Assembly (NCBI GenBank): GCA_964412365.1
Contig: CAYPOI010000003.1
Coordinates: 6,953-70,952, forward strand
DNA length: 64,000 nt
From: CAMTWZ01 sp964412365
Lineage (GTDB): Bacteria; Bacteroidota; Rhodothermia; Balneolales; HLUCCA01
Reading direction: 5' to 3'
Notes under the pieces: model-generated
What the model was told of the DNA's origin: nothing
Seen by the model: the letters and a program-made list of their open reading frames with translations, nothing else
Databases searched by the model: none
Position numbers and translations under genes: made by a program
Shown here: piece after piece, positions 9,353-17,873 of the stretch
Layout of the letters: the number at the start of each line of letters is the position of its first letter
How positions within the stretch are numbered: the stretch's first letter is position 1

Positions 9353-11050
9353 ATGAAACACATCTACATCAGCCTTGCTTTTTTGTTCGCTGCGACGTCT
9401 GTGGACGCGCAATTTGTCTGGAACAACCGTTCCGCCGAATTCTCACTCCCTGAAGGAATCCGAGTGTTCACCGGACATCAGAATTCCCCTGCCTATCTGC
9501 TGCATTATATCGAGTTCGACATGACCAATCCGGCGTACATCCTCCATCCGTATTGGTCGTCCACTTATAAAACGACGTCCAACTTCTCCGGAAGCGTTGG
9601 AGCCATCGCCGCGATCAACGGCGGATTTTTTTCCACGAGTTCATCCGTTTCGACCATGATTCAGCCGGGTGGTGAAATCAAGTCGCAAAGCATCCAGCTG
9701 TTGAACCGCGACGGGATCAATTACCCGGTGGGTCGCTCGTTTTTCGGCATCCTTCCTGATCGCCGCATGCGAATTGATTGGGTCTATCATTTCTCCAACT
9801 CCATCCAGGATTTTTACCGGTACGACAATGTGTTCCCCAACGTGATCGGAACGCCCGCGCCAACACCCACCAAGGAAGCCGGAATCCTGTACAATGATGT
9901 GTTGATGGGCTTGGCTGGCGGACCCAACCTGGTGTCCAATGGTCAGATCAATGTCACCTACAATCAAGAAGTATTTTTCGGAGGATCGGGATTGGATGGT
10001 GGCTCAAACCGGGCCCGTAGCGCCATCGGGTTTACGGCCGATAACAAAGTGATCATGTTGATCGCCGAAACGGGCGCGATGCTCCCCGGTGGCAATTTCG
10101 TGTTCTCAAGCGGTGCCACGCTGAACCAAATGGCCCAGTTCATGATCGATTTGGGCTGCGTTGAGGCGATGAATCTGGATGGAGGAGGCTCGTCGACCAT
10201 GGCGATCCGAAACACCTTGTACAACCGTCCCGGAGGCGACGTATTTCAACGCCCCGTGCCCACCATCTTCGCGATCGTTCCAATCGATTCGTTGAAAATG
10301 CCCGCTGCCCCGATGGAAGAAGTCGTGATCGACTCCGATATGAGTGGCGTCACATTCGACGGCACGATCTGCTCCGGATTGTGCACGAACGGATGGTTTC
10401 AGACGGCCAACATCAACGATTCGTACGGTGGAACCGGCTCATGGCTGTCAGAAAAGGGAGACGGATCTCGCACGATCACCTTCACTCCCACTCTCAAAAC
10501 CACGCAATATGAGGTGTTCGGATGGTGGTCGGCATCGTCCAACCGCACGCTCGACACCCCGTTCGTGATCATCCACCAAGACGGACGCGACACTGTTCGA
10601 GTGAACCAAACCCTCCAGAACGCGCAATGGGTTTCCCTTGGAACGTATGAGTTCACAGGCACATCCAACGACAAAGTGATTGTATCGAACGCGGCTAAAA
10701 ACGGCACCTATGTGGTGGGCGATGCGATCCGTTTTGTCCAGAAACGGGCCGTCACCTCCATTGAAACCCAAAAACAGACTACTGACAACATCCGCCTTTC
10801 GCAGAACTACCCGAATCCGTTCAACCCGAGTACGGTGATCGGTTTTGAGTTGTCGGTTACCGGCACGGTGGATCTGAAGGTATTTGATACTCTCGGTCGC
10901 GAGGTCAAATCCATCATCTCAAACGAACGCATGTCTCCGGGTGAATACACCGTCCGCTTCGATGGCGCGGGTCTACCATCGGGAACGTATGTCTATCGTC
11001 TGGTGGTGGATGGGGTGGCAACGACCAAAACGATGACGCTGATTCGGTAA
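9353..11050 (+). CDS. Secreted phosphodiester glycosidase (NAGPA domain) with golvesin-like domain and T9SS sorting domain
   Basis: 565 residues. Signal peptide 1-20 (ATSVDAQ). Residues about 40-305 form a NAGPA domain: AAINGGFFSTSS, RARSAIGFTADNKV and MNLDGGGSSTMA are the family motifs; such enzymes cleave a sugar from a phosphodiester or act on surface glycans. Residues about 325-465 resemble the golvesin / xanthan-lyase C-terminal domain (DSYGGTGSWLSEKGDG ... YEVFGWW). From about 485 a T9SS sorting domain follows (NYPNPFNPST ... SGTYVYRLV). The ATG at 9353 is preferred over the in-frame codon at 9338 because it begins a proper signal peptide. The natural substrate is unknown. Confidence 0.88.
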   Translation: MKHIYISLAFLFAATSVDAQFVWNNRSAEFSLPEGIRVFTGHQNSPAYLLHYIEFDMTNPAYILHPYWSSTYKTTSNFSGSVGAIAAINGGFFSTSSSVSTMIQPGGEIKSQSIQLLNRDGINYPVGRSFFGILPDRRMRIDWVYHFSNSIQDFYRYDNVFPNVIGTPAPTPTKEAGILYNDVLMGLAGGPNLVSNGQINVTYNQEVFFGGSGLDGGSNRARSAIGFTADNKVIMLIAETGAMLPGGNFVFSSGATLNQMAQFMIDLGCVEAMNLDGGGSSTMAIRNTLYNRPGGDVFQRPVPTIFAIVPIDSLKMPAAPMEEVVIDSDMSGVTFDGTICSGLCTNGWFQTANINDSYGGTGSWLSEKGDGSRTITFTPTLKTTQYEVFGWWSASSNRTLDTPFVIIHQDGRDTVRVNQTLQNAQWVSLGTYEFTGTSNDKVIVSNAAKNGTYVVGDAIRFVQKRAVTSIETQKQTTDNIRLSQNYPNPFNPSTVIGFELSVTGTVDLKVFDTLGREVKSIISNERMSPGEYTVRFDGAGLPSGTYVYRLVVDGVATTKTMTLIR

Positions 11051-11071
11051 GGGCGCATCATTGATGCACCC
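11051..11071. terminator. Palindromic hairpin between convergent genes
   Basis: A near-perfect 21-base palindrome (GGGCGCATCA / TTGATGCACCC) fills the whole gap between the glycosidase stop and the metZ stop. No T run follows, so intrinsic termination is uncertain; it may act as a bidirectional 3' stabiliser. Confidence 0.5.
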
Positions 11072-12229
11072 CTAACCCAATGCCCCGTCCACATCCGCCC
11101 ATACATCATCGATGTGCTCCAATCCCACGCTGATGCGGATCATGCCTGGATGGATGCCCACGGCCAATCGATCGGCTTCGGTCAATTTGGAATGCGTGGT
11201 GGATGCGGGATGCGTGGCGATGGTTCGGGTATCGCCCAGATTCGCTGTGTGGGAGATCAACTGAAGCGCATTCAGAAAGGCACGACCGTTTTCGATGCCG
11301 CCTTTCACCGCGAAGCTGACCAACCCGCCTCCCAAGCTCATCTGTTTCTTCGCCAACTCATACTGAGGATGCGATGGCAGATGCGGGTATTTCACCCATT
11401 CGACTTGAGGATGGGATTCTAGGCGGCGCGCCAGCTCGATTGCGTTTTCGCAATGCGCCCGCACGCGGACCGCCAACGTTTCCAGGCTTTTCGAGAACAT
11501 CCAAGCATTAAACGGACTCAATGCCGGACCTGTGTGTCGCGCGAAAAAACGCAACTCCTTGATCAGGTCTTTTCGTCCGACGATCACACCGCCGATGCCT
11601 CTACCCTGTCCGTCGATCCATTTCGTGGCCGAGTGCGACACGATATGCGCGCCATAAATGATGGGCGTTTGCAGGATGGGAGTCGCGAAGCAATTGTCCA
11701 CATTCAAGATCAGTTGGTGCATCTCGCACAATTTTCCGGCCGCTTCAAGATCGATCAAGTCCAGTCCGGGGTTGGACGGCGTCTCGATGAACATCATTTT
11801 CGTGTTCGGCTGGATGGCGGCTTCCCAGGTTTCCGGAGTCAGGACATCGATATACGTGAATGTGATGCCGAATCGAGGTAAGATTTGCGTGAGAATCTGG
11901 ACGGATGACCCGAATAAGGATCTCGATGCGATGAGATGATCTCCGGCACGAAGCAATCCGGCGATGGATGTGAATACGCCTGACATCCCCGATGCGGTCG
12001 CGATTCCATCGTCTGCGCCTTCCAACAAACACATTTTTTGCACGAACTCGTTCGCGTTCGGGTTGGAGAACCGGGTGTAGATATTTCCGGGTTGTTCGTC
12101 GGCGAACAAGGCACGGGCTTGCTCCGCATCCTCGAAGACAAAACTGGATGTGAGAAAGAGTGGGACTGAATGTTCCCGTTCCGCGCGTTCGTTTTGAGCG
12201 CGGATAGCCAACGTTTCCTTATGAAGCAT
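11072..12229 (-). CDS. metZ: O-succinylhomoserine sulfhydrylase
   Basis: 385 residues of the Cys/Met metabolism PLP enzyme family (fold type I). It shows the substrate and cofactor segments YTRFSNPNANEF, TASGMSGVF, FIETPSNPGLDLIDL, the cofactor lysine near residue 203 in SHSATKWIDGQGRGIGG, and the C-terminal RISVGLEHIDDVWADVDGAL. The enzyme makes homocysteine from O-succinyl- (or O-acetyl-) homoserine and sulfide in methionine synthesis. The start MLHKETLAIR is chosen because it follows the OsmC stop by 2 bases and matches family length. MetB or MetY activity cannot be excluded from sequence alone. Confidence 0.85.
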   Translation of the reverse strand: MLHKETLAIRAQNERAEREHSVPLFLTSSFVFEDAEQARALFADEQPGNIYTRFSNPNANEFVQKMCLLEGADDGIATASGMSGVFTSIAGLLRAGDHLIASRSLFGSSVQILTQILPRFGITFTYIDVLTPETWEAAIQPNTKMMFIETPSNPGLDLIDLEAAGKLCEMHQLILNVDNCFATPILQTPIIYGAHIVSHSATKWIDGQGRGIGGVIVGRKDLIKELRFFARHTGPALSPFNAWMFSKSLETLAVRVRAHCENAIELARRLESHPQVEWVKYPHLPSHPQYELAKKQMSLGGGLVSFAVKGGIENGRAFLNALQLISHTANLGDTRTIATHPASTTHSKLTEADRLAVGIHPGMIRISVGLEHIDDVWADVDGALG

Positions 12230-12231
12230 CC

Positions 12232-12660
12232 CTAAGCGATTTTTTCGTCGTTCAAATAGACATCCCAGGTCACCGGACCCGCTTTTTCCAAGGTAAGCGT
12301 TGCCGAGCAATATTTTTCCATCGACAACTGCGCCGCCCGGATGGCTTTCGCCGGCTCGATGTCGCCTTTGAGCTTGTAACTCACATGAAACGCCTTGAAG
12401 GGTTTCGCATCACGCACCTGCTCGCGTTCGCCGCTCACATCCACCTTCAGATCCTCGATGGGTTGTTTCATTTTCTTGAGGATCGAGATGACGTCGATCG
12501 CGCTGCATCCGCCTAAGCCCATCAAGAGCAGGTTCATCGGACGCACGCCTAAATTCGATCCGCCGATATCCGCACTTCCGTCGATATGAACCTCATTGCC
12601 CGTATCGTTGGTGGCGATCATGTGGAAGGCGTCGTTTACGAGTTGAAGTTGTACTATCAT
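12232..12660 (-). CDS. OsmC family protein
   Basis: 142 residues. The two redox-active cysteines of the OsmC/Ohr fold are present: C52 in LGGCSAIDV and C118 in MEKYCSATLTL. Members reduce organic peroxides or handle reactive sulfur species. It lies 2 bases upstream of metZ on the same strand, so the two are probably co-transcribed; a role near sulfur metabolism is an inference from that. The ATG directly adjoins the TAATTGG repeat array. Confidence 0.85.
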   Translation of the reverse strand: MIVQLQLVNDAFHMIATNDTGNEVHIDGSADIGGSNLGVRPMNLLLMGLGGCSAIDVISILKKMKQPIEDLKVDVSGEREQVRDAKPFKAFHVSYKLKGDIEPAKAIRAAQLSMEKYCSATLTLEKAGPVTWDVYLNDEKIA

Positions 12661-12773
12661 TTTGGTAATTGGTAATTGGTAATTGGTTGCAGGAATTTAG
12701 AAGAATCAAACAGGAAGAACTATCAACCAGGTTTTTCCTCTAATTACTAATTACCACCTACCAATTACTATCC
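12661..12773. repeat. Intergenic TAATTGG array with inverted arm
   Basis: The left arm (12663-12687) is three tandem copies of GGTAATT; the right arm (12741-12771) is an imperfect inverted copy (TAATTACTAATTACC then ACCAATTACTA). An inner pair AGGAA / TTCCT could extend the fold into a long hairpin. The right arm runs into the stop codon of the ADP-ribosylglycohydrolase-like gene. Similar architecture with other unit sequences occurs at 23187 and 45991. Confidence 0.7.
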
Positions 12774-13688
12774 TCGTCCCACGTAGCCTTTCCCAGCATG
12801 CTCGACACTATCTCTAACACGTAGTTTCTCGAGCCAGGCGTCTGGAAAGATGGAGGTTCCGTGCAGAGCGCCGAGCAGGCTTCCGGTGTAAAACGTGACG
12901 GCTCCGGTGCTTCCACCCAGATTGGCGGCCGCGAGAATGCCGTCTTGGAAGGATGCGGGATGCTGATAGAACACCGCTCCGACCACGCTGATGATGTTTT
13001 CCGCAGCGATATTCACATCTCCGCACGTGGACGCGATGACTTCAAGCGGACCATCCATCAACGGTTGGATGCTCTGCATCCGACGCTTCAGTTTAAAATC
13101 ATGCGGAAAGTAGGATTCCGCTTCGTCGACGAACATCAGGGCTTTGGTCAGAAACAGCCCCTTGGCGAAACCCTGCGCATGGTGCTCGAACATCCACGCC
13201 AGCAAGCGCATGTACACCCAGGTGCCCTGCTGCCAGACGATGGACACTGGAGCGAAGCTCTTCAGCCAATCGGCGGCATCTTCCACTGACATGGTCCCGC
13301 TAGCCAACCGATACGCCGCTGGTAACGCGAACGCGAAGGTATAGTGGCCTTCATCGGGAAATGGCGGCCATGGAAATGCGGCGCTTTTGGGCCATAGTGT
13401 GGGAAAGCGGTTGAATGCGTCTTTGATGTTGAACGCGAAATGAGGCAGATCGGGCAACGGATTGGACGATTTCAGGACGGCGAGCATGGCTTCGGTCTGC
13501 CGTGCCGTGCTGCCTGCGGGCAATGGATAAAACTCATCCGATTCCGGTCTCGGAGCCGGACCTTTGATCCGCCCAAAATGCTCCTGAATCTGTGCCGGTG
13601 TCATGGATTCGCTCGCCATTCCGATGCTTTCGCCGAGTGCGGCGCCCACACATGCGGCGATGAATTTTTGGTCGATAGTCGTGTTCAT
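12768..13688 (-). CDS. ADP-ribosylglycohydrolase-like protein lacking metal-binding aspartates
   Basis: 306 residues with the all-alpha ADP-ribosylglycohydrolase (DraG/ARH) layout. At each place where active members have acidic magnesium ligands this protein does not: GAALGE at 15-20 instead of GDALG, ARQT at 62-65 instead of TDDT, and GGSTGA at 258-263 instead of GGDTDT. The frame, length and C-terminal LEKL helix are intact, so it is a maintained pseudoenzyme or has another chemistry, not a decaying gene. It starts 12 bases after the argH stop on the same strand and is probably the last gene of the arginine operon. TAATTTC stands 8 bases before ATG, so it may also have its own promoter. Confidence 0.75.
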   Translation of the reverse strand: MNTTIDQKFIAACVGAALGESIGMASESMTPAQIQEHFGRIKGPAPRPESDEFYPLPAGSTARQTEAMLAVLKSSNPLPDLPHFAFNIKDAFNRFPTLWPKSAAFPWPPFPDEGHYTFAFALPAAYRLASGTMSVEDAADWLKSFAPVSIVWQQGTWVYMRLLAWMFEHHAQGFAKGLFLTKALMFVDEAESYFPHDFKLKRRMQSIQPLMDGPLEVIASTCGDVNIAAENIISVVGAVFYQHPASFQDGILAAANLGGSTGAVTFYTGSLLGALHGTSIFPDAWLEKLRVRDSVEHAGKGYVGRG

Positions 13689-13700
13689 AGGTATCTGAAA

Positions 13701-15032
13701 TTAACCGAAACAGCGGTCTTTTGCGTTCTGAATCCGCGAGAATTGTTTGTTCACCCATTCGACATGAGCCGACAGGTCCGGATACACCGGATTCCCCGGT
13801 TCTCCTGGGTTCGAATAGGCATCCAATGGATTTCCAGAAAGAGATACGGCACCGGATTTCAAATCTTGCGCCGCTTGACGGTACGCATCCCGAAACGGCA
13901 ACCCATCTTTAACCAATTGATTCGCATGATGCGTGGCAATTACATCCGGTGTGATGCTCTTCTGGCATGATTCCGCATTAAATTGGATGCCTGACAAGCA
14001 ATGCTCAAACGCATCAAGAACAGAATCCGTAAGATCAAACAACGAGAAATTCGCTTTCTTGATAAGCTGAAGGTCGCGATGGTAACCGGAAATGAGTCCG
14101 GAGCTTAATGAACGAATGGTGTGCGCATAGCCTGTCGCCTCGTGCCAGCTGCCTCGGATGAGCTCCAGCGCGTCCGGATTGCGTTTCTGAGGCATGATAC
14201 TGCTTCCGGACGATTGGTCGTCTGAGAGCCGCACAAAGCCTTGCGCGGGATGCGCCATCCAGATCAGATCCGCCGCCACCCGATGCGCCACTCCCAACCC
14301 ATAGCCAAGCCAATCGGCCAGGCGAAGATCATCCAAACCCCGGCTCAGCTGCGCTCCCGCCACAGGCGTGATCACCGAGTCGAACGCGAGCAGCTCCGCG
14401 CCGAACGCCCGATCCAGCTCGACATGTGGCACGCCATACCCTGCCGCCGTACCCAATGGCGAGCGATTCACGGCCGCATACACGCTCGGAGCCGCATTCA
14501 AGGTCTGGATGAGCAGATCCGCGTAACCCAAGGCCCATGCGTCGACCGAGCTCGGCATGGCCGGTTGCGTGTGTGTCGTTCCGGCGTAAGCTACTCCCTT
14601 ATTGTTTTCCGAGATCGCGAAGAGATGCTTCACGATGGACAGAATTTTTGTCGATGTATGTAGAATTTGCTCACGTGCATGCAAGCGGAGATCGGTCAGA
14701 ACCTGGTCGTTTCGACTCCGTGCCGTATGGATTTTCTTGCCCAGATCGCCCAATTCAGCCGTTAAGCGATTCTCCACCGCGCTATGCACATCTTCGTCTT
14801 CGGGTGCGAGGCTGAGTCCGGTGTCGAGCAAGGAAGAAAGAGCGTCACGGAGTTTGGCAACCTCGGCGTCGGTGAGGATACCGCTACGACGAAGGACCGA
14901 CGCGTGGGCGGCGTTCGTCCAGATGTCATAGGGCACGAGGCGCTGATCCAAGGCTCGGTCTTGCTCCGTCGTAAACGCATGAAACCAGTCGTGTGACTCG
15001 GATTGTCCTTCTTTTTTCCAAAGGCTGCTCAT
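13701..15032 (-). CDS. argH: Argininosuccinate lyase
   Basis: 443 residues of the fumarase/aspartase superfamily. Visible motifs: ARSRNDQVLTDLRL, AGTTHTQPAMPSS with the conserved His, and the signature GSSIMPQKRNPDA with the catalytic Ser. It splits argininosuccinate into arginine and fumarate, the last step of arginine synthesis. The start MSSLWKKEG is used because its ATG overlaps the argE stop by 4 bases (15029-15032); upstream residues in the same frame do not match the family. Confidence 0.95.
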   Translation of the reverse strand: MSSLWKKEGQSESHDWFHAFTTEQDRALDQRLVPYDIWTNAAHASVLRRSGILTDAEVAKLRDALSSLLDTGLSLAPEDEDVHSAVENRLTAELGDLGKKIHTARSRNDQVLTDLRLHAREQILHTSTKILSIVKHLFAISENNKGVAYAGTTHTQPAMPSSVDAWALGYADLLIQTLNAAPSVYAAVNRSPLGTAAGYGVPHVELDRAFGAELLAFDSVITPVAGAQLSRGLDDLRLADWLGYGLGVAHRVAADLIWMAHPAQGFVRLSDDQSSGSSIMPQKRNPDALELIRGSWHEATGYAHTIRSLSSGLISGYHRDLQLIKKANFSLFDLTDSVLDAFEHCLSGIQFNAESCQKSITPDVIATHHANQLVKDGLPFRDAYRQAAQDLKSGAVSLSGNPLDAYSNPGEPGNPVYPDLSAHVEWVNKQFSRIQNAKDRCFG

Positions 15033-16105
15033 GGATGGGTCTCGAAATAGTCGTGAATGATGGATTTGTACAAAGGTACGGCCGCTTCCAGTTGCGCAAT
15101 CTCGATGTGCTCGTCGGCGGTATGGGATTTCGTGCTGTCGCCGGGACCGATCTTGATGCACGGGATGTCGGCCAAGAACACCCAATCGGATGCGGTGGGT
15201 GATCCGAAAAACGGCTTTTGGCTATGGCGTAGGCAGGATTTGGCGATCACGGAGTTCGGATCGGTCTGCGTGGCCACGAAACGGTTGCTTAGGGTGTGGA
15301 CGTCGCAAGGGAGGGTGGCTTCCAAGGTAGTAAGGATGCGATGATTCGGCACTTCAGGAATGGTGCGGATGTCCACCATCACCTCACATACTTCCGGATT
15401 CGCGTTTTTCGCGGTTCCACCCGTGATCATCGTCGGGGTGATCTTCACCGAACCAATAAATGCATTTTTTTCCTTGAACCGGATATCCTGCAGACTCGTG
15501 AGCACCGAACCCATGCGCGATATGGCGTTCGGACCGGTCACACGCGCCGCATGCCCCGATTCACCCGTCGTCACCAATTTCACCAACAGCATTCCTTTTT
15601 GGGCCAGGCACGGCGCCAATAACGTGGGTTCGCCGATGAGCGCGGCGTCGGGTTTGAGTCCGACGACTTGACGCAAAAAGTGCATCCCATTGTGTTCTCC
15701 TGCGGTTTCTTCGCAGATGGTCAGCGCCACGCTCAGCTTTCCTTTAGGCACATATCCCTCATCCGCCAACTCCAACAACGCGCGAAGCATCGAAACCCCG
15801 CATCCTTTCGCATCCACCGTACCACGTCCGTAGATTCTACCATCGCGTTCTACCGGCTCGAACGGATCTCCGATATGATTCGGGGATGGGGGCACCACGT
15901 CGGTATGGGAATTCAGCATCAGCCATGGCGACCCCGAACCCAATGAAAGCACCAGATTATCGCCATAGAGCTCCACTTGGACCAGATCCAGAGCCCGGAT
16001 TTCGCCATAAAGCCATTTGACCAATGGCGTTTCTTTTTTACTGAGGCTCGGAAACCGCACCAAAGCCTTCAGGAGTTCTTTTGGATGATCTTGAAGCCAG
16101 TTCAT
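15029..16105 (-). CDS. argE: M20 family acetylornithine/acetylcitrulline deacetylase
   Basis: 358 residues, M20 metallopeptidase fold. Metal and catalytic residues are in NSHTDVVPP, GRGTVDAKGCG, CEETAGEHNG and the C-terminal HTADEHIEI. Next to an ArgF' transcarbamylase it probably deacylates N-acyl-citrulline to citrulline, not acetylornithine, as described for Xanthomonas and Bacteroides; that assignment is by context. Start MNWLQDH overlaps the argB stop by 4 bases (16102-16105). Confidence 0.88.
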   Translation of the reverse strand: MNWLQDHPKELLKALVRFPSLSKKETPLVKWLYGEIRALDLVQVELYGDNLVLSLGSGSPWLMLNSHTDVVPPSPNHIGDPFEPVERDGRIYGRGTVDAKGCGVSMLRALLELADEGYVPKGKLSVALTICEETAGEHNGMHFLRQVVGLKPDAALIGEPTLLAPCLAQKGMLLVKLVTTGESGHAARVTGPNAISRMGSVLTSLQDIRFKEKNAFIGSVKITPTMITGGTAKNANPEVCEVMVDIRTIPEVPNHRILTTLEATLPCDVHTLSNRFVATQTDPNSVIAKSCLRHSQKPFFGSPTASDWVFLADIPCIKIGPGDSTKSHTADEHIEIAQLEAAVPLYKSIIHDYFETHP

Positions 16106-16857
16106 ATGAGGATGGTTCCTTTTTGCTTTGCCAAACCTGCCGGATTCGTCAGTTTGACGTTCTTGATGCCCGATTCCAAGGCCTTGAAGCCGGTTTCGAG
16201 CTTGGGACGCATTCCGTCCGTGATCCAACCCTGCTTCACTCCTTCTAAGAATAACTTTTTCGTGATGTGAGGTATTGCTTGTTTGTTTGCATCCAACACC
16301 GCTTCGGGCTCCATCAGAAACACGAGTTCGTCTGCGTTCAATGCGCTGGCGATGGCAATCGCGAACGTGTCGGCGTTGATATTCAAATAGCCATGCTCCA
16401 TACTCCAAGTAAGACACCCAATGACGGGGACGAATCCGCCCGTAAGAAGCGTGTGAATGATGGACGGATCCACGGATTCCAACTCACCGACCAACTGAAA
16501 ATCCGTCTCCACTCCATCCATCATGAGTGGCGGACGCTTATGGGATGTGGTCAATCCCCCATCCGCGCCGGTAAGTCCGACGGCGTGGATACCTCGGGAG
16601 CGGAAATCGGAAACGAGTCCGCGGTTGAGGCTTCCACCGACAGTCTTTAGCAACACATCCATGGTTTCAGGTGTGGTGATGCGCCGTCCGGCAACCTGCA
16701 AAACCGGAATTCCGAGTTGCTTGCACATCTCGTTGATCTGTTTCCCTCCTCCATGCACCACAACGACTTGTGAAGTTTGTTGTGAGATGTACTCGCATAA
16801 CAAATCCATCGAGGCGGGTTCATCGCTCAGGCTTCCGCTGAGTTTGATGACGGTCAT
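16102..16857 (-). CDS. argB: Acetylglutamate kinase
   Basis: 251 residues of the amino-acid kinase family. N-terminal VIKLSGSLSDEP corresponds to the usual KIGG segment, VVHGGGKQINEM is the glycine-rich loop, and INADTFAIAIASAL near residue 180 is the nucleotide region. It phosphorylates N-acyl-glutamate. Two in-frame ATG codons are close together (16863 and 16857); 16857 is chosen because it produces the same ATGA overlap with the upstream argF' stop seen at the other junctions. No long N-terminal helix of the arginine-inhibited hexameric type is present, so feedback inhibition by arginine may be weak (inference). Confidence 0.92.
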   Translation of the reverse strand: MTVIKLSGSLSDEPASMDLLCEYISQQTSQVVVVHGGGKQINEMCKQLGIPVLQVAGRRITTPETMDVLLKTVGGSLNRGLVSDFRSRGIHAVGLTGADGGLTTSHKRPPLMMDGVETDFQLVGELESVDPSIIHTLLTGGFVPVIGCLTWSMEHGYLNINADTFAIAIASALNADELVFLMEPEAVLDANKQAIPHITKKLFLEGVKQGWITDGMRPKLETGFKALESGIKNVKLTNPAGLAKQKGTILI

Positions 16858-17873
16858 TCCCATAGCTTCATCAAAATGGCTTTTTGCACGTGCAAGCGGT
16901 TCCCGGCTTCCTGGATGTGGACCGCATTCGGAGAATCGAGAACCTCATCGGTAACCACCACATTTCGGCGCACAGGCAAACAATGCATGAATTTCGCATC
17001 ATTGGTTAGGGCCATTTTCTCTCCAGTGAGCGTCCAATCGCGATACGTCTCCCAACGCAAGGATTTTTCCTTATCCGGATCGGTGTAGACAATCTCCCCC
17101 GCCCAACTCTTCGCATACACCACATCCGCGGCATGCAACGCCCGACGCTGATCGTGGTCCACCACAAACCGTGACCCATTCGACACACACATCGTTTTCA
17201 CCCGCTCAAGCGTCTCCGCATTCAGAAGCATTTCCGGCGGACACGCCAATGTCACGTCGATCCCACTGCGCGACGCCACGTCCAACACACTATTGGGCAC
17301 CGCGACCGGCAACGCATTCGGATGAGGCGCCCAGGTCAGCACCAATTTCTTGCCCTTAGCCCCTCCCGGGAAGAGCTCTTTAAGGGTCATCCAGTCCGCT
17401 AACCCCTGACACGGATGCTCCATCGCGCTTTCCAGATTGATGACCGGAACCGTGGCATATTCCCGGATTCGGTTCAGAAGCACATCCGCGAAATCCGCGT
17501 CCCGGTCTTGAAGGCCGGAAAACGCACGGACTCCGATCGCATCGCAGTATTGTGACAACACTTGGATCGCTTCTTTCACATGCTCGGTCTTGTTGCCATT
17601 CATGATGGCTCCTGGCTCAGTTTCGAGGGTCCAGGAGCCTTGTCCGGGTTGGACAAGAGCCGTTGTCGCGCCAAGATGCGCCGCCGCGACCTCGAAGGAA
17701 ATCTTCGTCCGAAGCGATGGATTGAAGAAAACAAGACCTAACACCTTCCCTTTTCCGGCTTGGGAGGTCAAAGAGCCGGATTTCAGGCGGATGGCCGTGT
17801 CGATAATCGCGTTCAGATCGGCATTGGACCAATCCGACAAGCTTGTGAAATGAGTGAGTTTATTGGAGGACAT
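16854..17873 (-). CDS. argF': N-acetylornithine / N-succinylornithine carbamoyltransferase
   Basis: 339 residues, aspartate/ornithine transcarbamylase fold of the acyl-ornithine type, as shown by FFNPSLRTKISFE (carbamoyl-phosphate loop), LVQPGQGSWTLE, the ALEMPHPCQ-like segment MEHPCQGLADW, WAPHPNALPVAVPNS and FMHCLPVRRNVVVTDEV. It carbamoylates an N-acylated ornithine. The residue known to set acetyl versus succinyl preference (Glu in Xanthomonas, Pro in Bacteroides fragilis) aligns by eye to Thr96 in NGNKTEH, so the acyl group is uncertain. Its start lies 14 bases inside the argD end. Confidence 0.9.
   Translation of the reverse strand: MSSNKLTHFTSLSDWSNADLNAIIDTAIRLKSGSLTSQAGKGKVLGLVFFNPSLRTKISFEVAAAHLGATTALVQPGQGSWTLETEPGAIMNGNKTEHVKEAIQVLSQYCDAIGVRAFSGLQDRDADFADVLLNRIREYATVPVINLESAMEHPCQGLADWMTLKELFPGGAKGKKLVLTWAPHPNALPVAVPNSVLDVASRSGIDVTLACPPEMLLNAETLERVKTMCVSNGSRFVVDHDQRRALHAADVVYAKSWAGEIVYTDPDKEKSLRWETYRDWTLTGEKMALTNDAKFMHCLPVRRNVVVTDEVLDSPNAVHIQEAGNRLHVQKAILMKLWE

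Noticed and set aside
11072..12310. Longer start for metZ at 12310
   Set aside because: The extra 27 residues are the overlapping OsmC gene in another frame and do not match the family; start at 12229 fits.
12661..12773. Transposon ends or insertion sequence remnant
   Set aside because: No transposase, no target duplication and the tandem unit is only 7 bases.
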